DNA from: Linnemannia elongata
Lineage: Eukaryota > Mortierellomycota > Mortierellomycetes > Mortierellales > Mortierellaceae
Assembly (NCBI GenBank): GCA_036320915.1
Contig: JAXBDG010000024.1
Location: 348,272-412,271, forward strand
Direction of reading: 5' to 3'
Length of the DNA: 64,000 nucleotides
The position numbers and the translations under genes are program-made. The notes beneath the pieces were generated by a model that was given only the letters and a program-made list of their open reading frames with translations, was not told the DNA's origin and ran no database searches. Numbering within the stretch: position 1 is the first letter of the stretch; each line of letters opens with the position of its first letter. This document shows, piece after piece, positions 10,409 through 20,449 of the stretch.

Positions 10409-10833
10409 GTCCTATGAAGACTTTCTGAAAAGACTTGAATATATGGTCACGACCGTGTTCCCCGCGATGGAAGCAATGACGAAATCCACTCAGCCGAAAA
10501 TTATTGAGAGGTTCAATCGAACCATTCTGCACAACGAGTTTTCTGATGGTTCCGACCCCACGATAAGGAGTCTCGTCCCTCTCTCGTCCTTCTCTGCAAG
10601 TGACAAACCATAGGGTGAGTTTTTATTTGACGAAGAATCCTCTATAAATTAGTATGCTCAATAAACGGGTCAATGACCGCCTTTCTTTCTCGTCTCTAGT
10701 TTTCAATCATAATTTGACTCGAGAAGATGTTGTAGCACGGGTTTAGCAACAAGACGCGGTCATTTTGGCAGAGGAAAATAAGACGTGGGGGCGAGTGGAA
10801 CGAAGGCGCAACAGGGCGGCTTCAGGCGACTAG
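10409..10833 (+). pseudogene. Two-exon gene fragment with in-frame stops, unrecognised
   Basis: After an acceptor-like CTACACAG, the sequence from 10409 reads SYEDFLKRLEYMVTTVFPAM and onward to ...SASDKP, then a TAG (10611-10613) directly before a GGTGAGT donor. A second exon starting after CTCTAG at 10700 joins in phase (FNHNLTREDVVARV), meets another TAG, and continues as QQDAVILAEENKTWGRVERR to a final TAG at 10831. The matched phase across a canonical intron argues that this was a real gene. The in-frame stops suggest decay. An intact 56-residue ORF from ATG 10442 is the minimal alternative reading. Confidence 0.45.
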
Positions 10834-11299
10834 ATATGATCTTGTCGGGCGAAGGTACTTGTTTAATAAAGAGTGAGTTATCAACTAACTAACTGGCTAC
10901 GTGTAGTGAAGTGCTATTTATCTATGGGTAAAGCTATAATTGGTTTTCTAGAGAGTTCCGTGTTTGCTTTGTCAGCAACGCCGTTTGAGTTGTGGAGGTT
11001 TCTAGGATTGGCGTTAAGGTTTCTAGAAAGTTGGTGTTGGTGTATAGTTAGAACGTTTAAGGTTGGCGGCGTTAGAAATTCTAGATTTGGTGGCGTCATA
11101 TCGAGTGAAACTCTGGAAGGTTTATTATAATAGATTTGAGCAGAGACAAGGGAGGAGTGATTGAAGCAGTGATGAAGATCATAGTTACTATGATACAGCT
11201 ATATAAATACACGCGAGAACTACGTTTCTGAGTCATAGCTTTCTAGAGAAGCGATGAGATTATAACCTAATCAGTTGCAGAGACTGGTCGCCAAAGAGT
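10834..11299. other. No gene recognised
   Basis: AT-rich sequence with no protein-like frame of useful length. Confidence 0.5.
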
Positions 11300-11670
11300 C
11301 TTGACTGACTGATAAGCCATGAAATCACTGTCCTTCAAGACCCTCGTCGTTGTCCTGAGCATCCAAAGTAATAGCAAGTTCGGCCTCCGTCTTGCAAACC
11401 ACAGCAACCCAACCGCGGTGCCGTATGTAGTTGGTGAACTCTTGGCTACTCTTCATCGACTAGTGAAAAGATGACTTCAACCCTGCTTCGATGTCGGTGA
11501 AATGTCGTTTCCGGATCCTCAGTTTGTCGTCAAGTCTTTCCTCGAAAACCTTGATACTCTTCTCGGTTTTGTCCAGGGCCTTATGTCGTTTTTTGTCTCG
11601 TGCTTTAGCTGTATCTATCTTCTCCTCTGCCTGATCGCCGTCGATGTAAAAACAGATGTTGATGGGGTCG
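11300..11670 (-). pseudogene. XPG/FEN-like nuclease-domain fragment
   Basis: On the minus strand from about 11660 the frame reads ICFYIDGDQAEEKIDTAKAR, followed by a basic helical stretch (RDKKRHKALDKTEKSI..RIRKRHFTDIEAG) and KSSFH. After a TAG it continues in the same frame as MKSSQEFTNYIRHRGWVAVV and CKTEAELAITLDAQ, ending at TGA. The arrangement (YIDG acidic start, lysine-rich helical arch, then RGWVAVVCKTEA-D/E) matches the XPG-like proteins common in Mortierella-type fungi, as I recall that family. The catalytic SRDSD-type block that should follow is absent, and there are at least two stops, so this is a remnant. Confidence 0.5.
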
Positions 11671-12158
11671 CCAAATCGTTTGATATCTTACTCCAAAATG
11701 CTGTGTGCCTGATCCTGAAGTACGGTCTGATTCGAATAAGTTTGTTGGACTACGGTAAAGCAGTTGGCCATTACATCAAACCGGGGTTTGCCTGTTGTCA
11801 GGGAAGTTAGGACTAACTGGTGTATGGGAGCAGGCGAATGAAAGGGTGCCACTCATAGAGCCTCATGGTGATGCATGTATTGTGGCGTGGAGGGAAAGCG
11901 TTGGAGTCGTCAAGGCGCTTCAACCAATGAGAGAATTAAGGCACACATTGACCTGCAGCCCAGGGTTGTGATGACGTATTAGATTTTTTAATGTATTTAT
12001 AACAAAATTCGTTCTTCAACCATGAAGAGATATGGCCGACTCCCTTCACATCCACATGCGACTTTCATTCTTTTCTTTTTATATGGGCAGTGGTACGCAT
12101 TGACTATCGACTCTCTCAAGGCTATATAAGGCTCCATAATATACATTGATTAGATGAT
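11671..12158. other. No gene recognised
   Basis: This probably includes decayed upstream parts of the XPG-like remnant. No intact frame or repeat was seen. Confidence 0.4.
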
Positions 12159-12445
12159 TTAGCAGCCATAAATGTCCTGGCCGCCGAAACCACTAACCGT
12201 ACAGCCCACATTATTATTCCTCACCCAAATCGTAAGAGGGGGGTATTGTGAGAATCTACCGTCACATGGGAGCAGTACCGGCCATCTCCAGTGCATCCTT
12301 CAATTTTGCCAAAGTTGTAGGTGTTGCCGTTGCCAAGATCAGCAAAGCAAGATAAACCGAGAGTGCAATGGAATCTGGCAGCTTAAGCGCAGATCACAAG
12401 AGACAGAGCTACCAGAGAGGAAGTAAGAGTCTTAGCGGAGACCAT
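12159..12445 (-). pseudogene. Small secreted cysteine-rich protein with nonsense codon 21
   Basis: Minus-strand exons 12445..12225 and 12192..12159 join in frame (donor GTGAGG, acceptor TTAG, 32-nt intron) to give 84 codons plus stop. The start MVSAKTLTSSLVALSLVICA is a good signal peptide, but codon 21 is TAA (12385..12383), just at the expected cleavage zone. Beyond it the frame is clean: ARFHCTLGLSCFADLGN, GKIEGCTGDGRYCSH, and after the intron GGFGGQDIYGC then TAA. The precise splice into a Gly-rich, Cys-terminated tail shows real gene structure. The stop makes it a probable recent pseudogene, unless it is a sequencing error or is read through. The intron is shorter than most here, which lowers certainty. 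Confidence 0.55.
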
Positions 12446-13649
12446 TTTCTAGAATGCTGGACTGATTATAAGAGGCAGAAACGATTTAGAAATGTAAAAT
12501 CGGGGGGGGGGGGACTTTTGGATAGAACTTTGTACGTGATCTGCCCTTGACAAGTACCGTAGAGTTGCAAAGATAGCGTTTGGTTACCTGAGAGGGAGTG
12601 AGTTGTGGTGGAAACGATTGAGAGAGCAGAATTAATCGATGTCCTTGTAAATTTATAGAGAAACCCAAGTCGGCAGGTGCTCGGCGGATGTCGTCTGTGA
12701 GGAAGGTTGTGTGATTGCGCCGAGATCAATGGCCTCGATTCATCATGTTTTATTTTAATTGATTTCATTGGCTGAGCCAAAAACGCAGTAAAATAAACAA
12801 GCGAAAATAAGCGCCGTGATTTAAGGCCTTTGTCCATCTTGTTTATTTTGAATTGATTTCATTGGCTGAGCCAAAACTACTGTAAGGGAAAAATACGGTG
12901 AACCATCTTCCATTTTGTTTATCTGGCCATTTCAACCAATCACAGCAGCCTTGCTTATTTTATTTTTCATACAGGCGCAAGCGGGCCGGCACTTCCTCTT
13001 CACACCTCAAGGGGAAGAGCGCCCCCTCCTTCGAGCACCACGCCGACATGGGCTAACGCTACGAGAGAAAGCTCTGCGAGAGGTTGAGAATTCTACTCTC
13101 CTTGAGTGTATTTTACTCATCAGCGAGAGCCCACCTTCCCTTACTTCTCCGCCCTTTTACTTTCCAGTGCTACATATATCCTAATCCAACCATCGCTCGA
13201 CCCAGCAACGCTGCTTATCGAGATGAACGTCTGTCAGAACTGTCTCCGATCGACTTCAAGGACGCCCTTCGAGTGACGCCGAAGCAATTTTGAGTACATA
13301 CAGTGCCGATCAAACCTGGAAAAAGTGTTTACCATTTTTCTTTGGCAATATGCTGCCAGTGATATAGTAATCAGATCGTCATAAATTTTTCTCTGAACAA
13401 AACTATATCAATGAATAATACGATCCCAAAGTTTCATCCGGGTACCGTCATCTAGTGCAAAGATACCTCCTTCCAAATATGGTAAAGTCATTTTTCCGCT
13501 TATGAGCGGCATGTTAGCAAATTCGAGAAAAGTTCTGACTTGTCATATTCTCGTGGTGTAGACTATAAAATTTCTCGGATATCTTTGAATTCGTTATTCT
13601 GCACCTATCTTCACTCCAAATCCTAGGTATAAAGCCAACAGCACCACGC
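12446..13649. other. No gene; short direct repeats and poly(G)
   Basis: A G run lies near 12500-12511. A block containing TTGATTTCATTGGCTGAGCC is repeated near 12757 and 12853, each next to TTGTTTATTTT-type sequence. Around 13195-13290 a short frame (DERLSELSPIDFKDALRV) resembles the start of a DDE transposase but is too short to call. Confidence 0.45.
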
Positions 13650-14280
13650 GCCATCAAGAAAGTCTTGAAGCTATTGCAGTAGGGTAAATCAACACGAGCG
13701 ACAGCGAAACAGTTGAATGCTTCTCATGCAACTGTCCGTAACATTGCTATAAACAATGATTTGAACCTGTCCAAGTTTAAAGGGGGTCGACCAAGAAAGA
13801 TACTGGCATCTATGGTCGATTATATCAAGCTTAATCTGAAACGCGGTCTTAACAAGCCAGCATCCGAAGAACTGGAACAAGCCGGTACCATCAATCTACT
13901 GCCTATATCTATTGCTACGCTCAGGAGAAGACTTCGCGAGGCTGGATTGATTGCAAAGCGAATCGTAAAACGACCTGCGCTGAAAAAGAAACACATTCGT
14001 GGACGATTACAATTTGTCCACAAGTATAAAGAATGGACAGTGGACGACCGGGCAACTGTTGTCTGGTCTGAGGAGTCCAAAATCAATCGGATTTGCTCTG
14101 ACGGCATGCAGTGGGTGTGGGACGAGCAGAAAGGAGTCATAACTAGTCGAACAGTCCAAAGAAGGTCAATTTTTGTGATGGCAATATCATACGTGATCAT
14201 GCGTGTCTTGGAATGGGCCTGGATATATTGCCAAGATCGATAAAACTATGGACTCCAAACTGCACATCAAAATTCTCCAA
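13650..14280 (+). pseudogene. Tc1/mariner transposase remnant
   Basis: The reading frame begins KVLKLLQ, stops, and resumes as GKSTRATAKQLNASHATVRN, a Tc1-type helix-turn-helix. A second HTH region follows (SIATLRRRLREAGL). The start of the catalytic domain is VVWSEESKINRICSDGMQWV, containing the first acidic motif. After about 14160 the frame shifts, and GPGYIAKIDKTMDSKLHIKI is read in another frame. The C-terminal half with the remaining DDE residues is missing. No terminal inverted repeats were identified. This is an inactive fragment. Confidence 0.75.
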
Positions 14281-14602
14281 GATCTTCATAGAGGTAAAAT
14301 AAACAGGCTTGGGTCGATTACCCCAGAGGGCCAATCATATTCCGTATTCAAAGATAAATAGACGAAATAAGCTAGCCCTTTTCCCTGGCAATTGACGCCG
14401 CTTAGAAGACGCCGTAACATTTCAGAGCTAGATCTTTTTGATAAGGCACTCTTGGCAAGAACTTTATTTTGGTGGATAGCTGCGTACATTTGAAAATGTC
14501 AAATAAAAGGTAAGTAACCTATTTCTCTTTCTTTCTTCGTTTTCATCAATACTCCTTCAAATCTCCGAAGCCATTCTCACCTTACCCCTCGCCTTAAGAG
14601 TC
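14281..14602. other. No gene; promoter side of the peptide gene
   Basis: The last ~90 nt are pyrimidine-rich (TTTCTCTTTCTTTCTTCG), as expected of a fungal 5' leader before the ATG at 14603. Confidence 0.4.
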
Positions 14603-14955
14603 ATGAAGTTCAACATTGCCCTCTCCTTGGCTACTTTGGCCGTGTTCATCACAGTCTCCGCTCTTCCTACTGAGCAGGTTCAAGCTACTGGAGGTAAAAT
14701 AGAGCAAGATCCTTTCTGTTGAACTTGTCAAACTGTCAATCTGTAAATCAGTAGCCTTGATACTTACAATCGTCTTCCATTTTGTCAACAATTATTTTCT
14801 TCAAAGCAGAAACTTTGGAGAAGCGTGCTACTCCACAATGCTGCGTGCGTCCAGCTCCCGGTCAGTGGTGTGGTGGCCAGTACTGCTGCGTCTGGCAAAG
14901 TTGCTCGTATTATACTAATGGCAGTTGCCAAGTGTACCACAGCTGCAACGTATAA
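14603..14955 (+). CDS. Secreted cysteine-rich peptide with Kex2 site
   Basis: Two exons, 14603..14693 and 14810..14955, join across a 116-nt GTAAAA..GCAG intron into 78 residues. Residues 1 to about 20 (MKFNIALSLATLAVFITVSA) are a signal peptide. A short propeptide ends in LEKR, a dibasic Kex2 processing site. The mature part of about 40 residues starts ATPQCCVRPAPGQWCGGQYC and ends in HSCNV, with eight cysteines including two CC pairs. This prepro layout is typical of processed fungal secreted peptides (knottin- or hydrophobin-sized, but with a different spacing). The role is unknown: defensin-like, signalling and effector are all possible. It is a different family from the 92-residue twin proteins. 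Confidence 0.8.
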
Positions 14956-15035
14956 ATCGAGTTAAATAATCTTCACCTACTTCTTGACGCAAATTCAATA
15001 AAGGACACCAACGTGTCAACAGTGATCATATGATA

Positions 15036-15200
15036 CAGTCAAACCTCCCCTATAGCATACTCTCATATAGCATAAACCTCCCCTATAGCATATTTTTTTG
15101 TTGAAAAATGAAATTTAGACTGGGCTTATAGCATACCATGTGGGTATGCTATCGACCTCTCCTATAGCATGTCGACCTTGTTGCAATATGCTATAAGCAA
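15036..15200. repeat. Left terminal and subterminal repeats of the pogo-type element
   Basis: The motif CTCCCCTATAGCATA occurs at the tip and again within 50 bp, with CTCTCATATAGCATA between them. Further in are CTTATAGCATACC, CTCTCCTATAGCATG and ATGCTATAAGC in both orientations. Confidence 0.8.
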
Positions 15201-15254
15201 TAGATTAGGGTACTGAGTATTCACATATTTATTCCAGCTCTGTTGACCTATATC

Positions 15255-17167
15255 CTACTGGGGCCGAAAGAACGAATGGAGGGTGGGTTGAGTCATGCTC
15301 GAAAGGATGCTCTTGTGCAGGGCTTCACGCCAACCCTTCAATTTCTTGAGTGTAACTGCAAAGGTGTCTCCTTCTTCAGGGTATTCAATCGGGCCAAGAT
15401 CTCCATCGATGTACTGCATAGTGAGATCGATGGCAGCAAGAATCTCTGCCCTGCTTGGCAATGGGGGTTCATCATCTTGCTCCTCGTCCTCCTCTTCCTC
15501 CTCTTGCCCCTCGTCCTCTCCGTTGTCCTTATCCATCATGTCAGTTCCGTCAACAGGCAAGGCCAACAACTCAGTGTCGCTCAGTTGGATATGTATGCTC
15601 CCGTTCTCGCCCGCTGGATCAATGAACGCCTCTCGAGGAATCCGCAGGTCCTTTGGAAGTAGGCTTAGGTTATGATCGATATCATCAAGGGCCTCTTGCA
15701 AATGTTGGTCGATTGAAGGGATCTCGCTGCTGGGACCCATCAAGTTGGTGTGGTTGAAGCAGTTCCTGATCTTGGCCGACTCAATAGAAGCCCACGCTCG
15801 TCTGCTCCAAGCCATCGCTTGCAAAACATGGACCTTGTAGATGTTGCGTTCTCCTCGATCTGCTTTGTTGACAGCGGCCTGGGAGTGGCGACGACGATAA
15901 TGACATTTGAAAGCAGCAATAATCCCTGCATCCATGGGTTGAATTTCCGACGTCATATTTGGCGGAAGCATCAATATGGTGATATTGTTGAGGGTCAATC
16001 CTGTGTAGTTGTGGGAAGAAGCATTGTCAAGAATCAAAAGGATATTTCGGTTCCCGACCTGCATTGCCCTATCAAACTTCTTCAACCAGGACCGAAAAAT
16101 GACACCTTCATCATTTATCAATAAATCAATCTAGAACATAATAATGAATGGTTGCTCCGTCCTTGTCTATAATATCTGTATTACCTGTCATCCAAGCCTT
16201 GCTGTTGTGGTAGTATTGAAGCCCAAGCTGACTGGCAGTCTTGCGGCCAAAGCACTTGGGGTTTACTGCGGTTCCGATAAAAAGTAGCGGTCTCTTGTCT
16301 GTTCCAGTCGCGTTCGACGTCAATGCAATAGAGATTCTTGACTTGGACTTTTTGAACCCGGCGACTTTGCCGGATGCAATCGTGCGAGTGGGTGCAAGAC
16401 AATAGTAGAGTCCAGTCTCGTCCATGTTGTAAACATCTTCGGGGGCGAACTGAGCGATCGTTTGTTGTAACATCGGTAAGGCTGCTTGTAAGGCTGCTTG
16501 GTCCACAGATCCTGACTCTCCATGCAACTTGATAGACTGGAGGTTGTGTCGCTTGATGAACTTTTGAAGCCATCCTGTAGAAAAGGTCGGGCAGGGTGTC
16601 CTAGTCTCACTGAGTTGCTTGCCCTTTTCAATGATAATATTGCCGGTGACAGCCACCCCTATCCTCTGACAATTCAAAACCCAGGCGGCAAGCTCATCGT
16701 CCAGTTGCTTGTTGGTGACCTCGTTTACTCGCTTTGAATCCAATTGGGATGGGGTCAAGTTGTTGAGCGTTTTTTTTTTTTTTTGGAGAATACGACTAAG
16801 TGCCGGTTGCTGGATGGGTCTTGATAATTTGAATTCTTGCATACCCCATACACCTAAAGCCTTCTGTGATATTCCTCCCCCTTCAAACCTCTCACAAAGT
16901 CGTTTTCTCTGCTCGTTGGTAAGAGAACTTTTCGCACACTACACAAAAAGTTATGTTACAGACATATTAGAATTTGCTTGTGATTCATCAAGCAACGTTT
17001 GAGAAATATCTGGCATCGCTTACCCTTTTTGCGGAAGTTTGTTTTGCAGCTGTTATCCCTTGCGTAGGCGTAGACTCTTCTGCATCAGATGAGGACTCTG
17101 ACGACGAAGCAGCAGAAATGGGAGAGGAAGCGATGCTCCTCGAAAACAACTCATCAGGCGACTCCAT
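15255..17167 (-). CDS. pogo/Tigger-type transposase, apparently intact
   Basis: Exons 17167..17024, 16938..16185 and 16105..15255 join in frame into 582 residues with no internal stop. Junctions are KR|CAKSS and WMTG|VIFRSW, with introns of 85 and 79 nt. After a Ser/Glu-rich N-terminus, a psq/CENPB-type HTH (LTNEQRKRLCERFEGGGISQ) and a Tc5/CENPB second HTH (to about residue 180) bind DNA. The DDE_1 catalytic core shows NMDETGLYYC (D about 221), LLILDNASSH (D about 326) and QPMDAGIIAAF (D about 358). The C-terminus is strongly acidic (EDEGQEEEEEDEEQ) and ends HSFFRPQ. It should cut and paste the enclosing element at TA sites. Terminal repeats, catalytic residues and frame are all preserved, so it may be active or only recently silenced. 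Confidence 0.9.
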
Positions 17168-17269
17168 GGTAGAATGAGGCGATGTCATCTCCGTACAGGT
17201 GGTGCGAGCGTACCTCATTTGCAAAGTTGTTAAGGGGCGTATTCGAATTTATAAAGGGCTATGTGACTG

Positions 17270-17351
17270 CGGCTTAGCCCTGTAGCATATCCTCTCCTAT
17301 AGCATATCAACCCTTGCGGCAAAAGCGTATGCTATAGGAGAGGTTTGACTG
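17270..17351. repeat. Right terminal and subterminal repeats of the pogo-type element
   Basis: GTAGCATATCCTCTCCTATAGC and then GTATGCTATAGGAGAGG precede the terminal GTTTGACTG. They mirror the left end. Confidence 0.8.
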
Positions 17352-18093
17352 TACCATAATGAGGGCAGTGAAACGTAATTGTATATGACCTTCTATTTCT
17401 TAAAGGTGGATGAAGTGTTGATTATTTGTAGTGTGGCTGATTGTGGCTAAACGAGGCTGTGGCTAGTTTTTTATCGCAACTCTGGCTCTAGGTTTGTTCC
17501 ACCAGGATCTCGAGAGTACCAGAGGGAACATGGACATGACAGAGGGGAACTGAGTAGTGAATATGGAGAGGTTATGGAACATGGGGGGAGGGTGACGTGA
17601 AGAAGGATCATGAAGAAGCCCAGGAGAGCGGAACGGAGGACAACCCCGGACAAGGGACAGGGAAGAGGAAGATATTGGCGACATGCAGAGAGAATATCTA
17701 AGGCATTGAGGAAGGGAAAAAGAGTTAGAGAGAGGATACGGAAAAAGAAGATATAGGGAGGGTGATAAAGAGGTGTTAGTTATTTTGCGCTATGGCTATG
17801 AGTATCTGCTCATGAATATAATCAAAGATCTCAGGGTTTGTTAGTGAGTGATCGTGAAGACAACGGGAGGTTTTTGCTATGTGCACGCATAGTAGGCAGC
17901 ACGCTAGCAGATGAGGAATGGTGAGGTTGTATATAGGTTTGATCATGAATTTGGGAGGGTTGAAGGTCAGTAAGGAGCGAAGGTCCCAGTCTGACCAGGG
18001 GACAAATAGGAGAAGGGGAGAATCGACTGCGGACTTGACAAAATGGCGACAGAAAAATTACCAGAAGGATCTATTAACTGACTTGTGGCAGCT
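17352..18093. other. No gene recognised
   Basis: Purine-rich sequence (GGAGGGTGA, GAGAGGATACGG) without a credible gene or repeat family. Confidence 0.5.
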
Positions 18094-18112
18094 AAGCGTT
18101 CACAGCGACGTT

Positions 18113-18146
<34 letters not shown>

Positions 18147-19213
18147 GTACTGAAGCAGAATTCAGTATGCGTGGATTGTTCACCTACTTGTAGGGGACGT
18201 GAGCTGGGTTTAGACCATCATGAGACAGGTTAGTTTCACCCTACTGATAAAATGCTGTTTGTTGCAATAGTAATTGCACTTAGTACGAGAGGAACCGTTC
18301 ATTCGGATAATAAGTATTTGGGCCTGCCTGAGCAGGCAATGGTCCGAGTCTATCATCCGTTGGGTTACGGCTGAACGGCTCCAAGTCAGAAAACGTGCTG
18401 GAACGCGACGATTACCGCCTTTTCCGATTTTTAGTTGAATACGAATACATCTTCGGATCCTGAATCATACTACGCGGGGTTATATTACAGAGGGGAAAGG
18501 CTTTGTGAGGTTCCTTGTAATGTTAATTTCAAATATCGGAAGATAAATCCATTGCAGATGACTTTAATTGAACGGGGTATTGTAAACAGTAGAGTAGCTT
18601 TGTTTACTACGATCTGCTGAGATTAAGCCCACTGTTCTATAGATTTGTTCTTACGAACAACATCTCCTCTTTCTTTCATTCTCTTTTTTTTTCTTCAGTG
18701 CCGCTTCTTATGGGAAATTTAAAATAAAATTTCGTTGTCGAGGTAAGCAAAGAAGAAGTCTTGCAGCCCTCATGCATTAAAGCCATGCCAGAAAGAGGGT
18801 CTGCCCTCGCCTCGCCTCGCATCTCTTTCTCTAACAAGATTTTTTTTTGTGTGCGCACCACACCATGCCTACCCATGCCCATGCTTAAGGATGGTTAAGG
18901 ATGGAGAAAGTCATTTTATTGCTTTTGCTTTTGTTTCTGTTTTTATGTATGTGCAATGATAGTATGAACAAGAACGATATTCCCATTTTCCGGCCAACCG
19001 GTATAAACTGCTTGCCAAAACTCTTAACTTTAAGCTACAGTCATATCGGTGCAGGTAGGTCCTGCCTGTATGAGTCCACCACATTTCCTCAACATGCCTT
19101 CGGAGTGAGACCAACGAATGCCTTTTCGATTGCGGGTAGATGAGAAAGAGCTGCATGGCTACCGGATCTATTTGCTTCTTGAAGGTTAGGGCCTTGACTC
19201 AGTATGGAACAGC

Positions 19214-19249
<36 letters not shown>
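18094..19249 (+). mobile_element. 28S-headed, A-tailed retroposon-like unit, copy 4
   Basis: It starts in 28S rRNA at ACAGCGACGTTGCTTTTTGA, passes AGTACGAGAGGAACC near 18285, reaches the rRNA 3' end near 18650 and continues into the spacer and unique body seen in copy 2. Its A tract begins at 19215. That tail is split by a transposon inserted at 19250 and resumes at 21317-21340. The body matches copy 2 closely, apart from a missing GT-rich stretch. Confidence 0.75.
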
Positions 19250-19253
<4 letters not shown>

Positions 19254-19367
19254 AAAACTGTTTGCAGTCCTGTGCCTGTAACTCTAAATTTCCAGTCCTG
19301 CTATGCCTGCATGAATGTTTTTGCAGTCCCCTGTCGTCCTGTACAGTCCCCCCCTTCTACACCGTGC
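19250..19367. repeat. Left 118-bp TIR
   Basis: Pairs with 21199-21316, with a handful of mismatches. It carries four CAGTCC repeats. Confidence 0.8.
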
Positions 19368-19703
19368 AAACTTGTTGGTTTGTGAATAGGCCTTCCGTTA
19401 GTACCTGTTTGGCATCTTGGCTACCTAAGATTGAACAATTTTTTTTATAATTCCATTTCTTTCCATTGATGGTAGAGGGGACTACATGTCAACTCTTCAG
19501 CTCTTTCAGGTCGCCACCGTCCAGTCACAGTCGTCCCAGAACCCTGGCTCTGCGCCTTAATACCGTGGAGGAGATCCGAGTAAGATTCTCATCTCGATGT
19601 GGAGTAAAGCCACAATCATGCCAAATAAAATACACTTTTCTTTTGCAGCCGTGTCCGTGCAAAGCCATGTCTCAAAGACCCCAGGTAACAGAGTGCTGAA
19701 TGA

Positions 19704-19935
19704 GCCTAGGCAATCGTCCACATCCCCAATACATGAGGAAGCACCATAGGAGTGGTCGATCGTGTATAATATCAGGCAACTTTTAAAAACCATGGATACA
19801 GGAGGCAGAGGATTTGTATAGATGGTAGTGGTGGGTAAGAGGAGGTGGATAATATGGGTGGTGGTGCAAAGGATAGGCAAATGGTGGTTTGGGGGGGGGG
19901 GGGGGGGGGGGGGTGTAGTTTTCCACTGGCCGAAG
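19704..19935. repeat. Inner inverted repeat, left arm
   Basis: Complementary to 20450-20667. The arms differ mainly in the length of a G/C homopolymer (about 25 G here, about 12 C in the other arm) and a few bases. Confidence 0.8.
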
Positions 19936-20318
19936 CTAGACTTGGGCAAGAACACAGACATGGCCTCCATAGAATCGCCTGAAACAAGATAGTACAAGAG
20001 GGCAATACCTTTCTCCACTGCTTTGTATGGACCTGGGAAATACACCTTGTTCCAAAGGGTTGTGAGAAAGAAGAACACACCAATGGCTCCTATCTTGCCT
20101 ATGACCTCCTCCTTCATGTGGTGCATGTTGTTAATTGGCTTGAGCTCCGATCGGTGGAACTTTCTGGTGGTAGGGTACAATGGCCATGGATTGTCAAGAA
20201 AACCCCATTCCTCCGCGAGTATTGCATTCAGGCAGGCGTTGAGCTTCTTTGGGATTTTGGGCTCGGACATTGGGTATGTTGAAGGAAGGCCCCGCACAAC
20301 CTGCCATACCCAGACCAT
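19936..20318 (-). pseudogene. Transposase-like fragment between inner inverted repeats
   Basis: The minus-strand frame from 20318 reads MVWVWQVVRGLPSTYPMSEP, then NACLNAILAEEWGFLDNPWP, KVYFPGPYKAVEKGIALLYY and GDSMEAMSVFLPKSSF, and then runs into the homopolymer of the inner repeat. The composition is clearly protein-like and the position inside a TIR element suggests a piece of its transposase. I do not recognise the superfamily, and no catalytic residues can be assigned. Confidence 0.45.
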
Positions 20319-20449
20319 TCAAGATGGGCCTATGATACCAGCAAAAGCGGGTTCCAATACATGTCAGGGGAGATGCTCAGAGACAGCAATGCATAGCCAA
20401 GAGACATCTCCAAATACACCTCGAATGGACCAAGGGGGGGGTGTAAGCA

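Larger units (their letters stand above)
15036..17351 (-). mobile_element. Complete pogo/Tigger-type DNA transposon, 2316 bp
   Basis: The element begins CAGTCAAACCTCCCCTATAG and ends with the near-complement CTATAGGAGAGGTTTGACTG. It is flanked on both sides by TA (15034-15035 and 17352-17353), the expected target duplication for pogo/Tigger elements. Subterminal regions repeat the motif (C)CTCYCCTATAGCATA several times on both sides, probably transposase-binding sites. The only gene is an apparently intact three-exon transposase on the minus strand. A deletion derivative lies at 39688-40856. Confidence 0.92.

Noticed and set aside
12466..12837. Minus-strand 123-codon frame upstream of the broken secreted gene
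   Set aside because: Composition is not protein-like, and it spans direct repeats and a homopolymer.
13195..13293. Short HARBI1-like transposase N-terminus (DERLSELSPIDFKDALRV)
   Set aside because: Only about 30 residues, no catalytic motif and no TIRs; too little to call.
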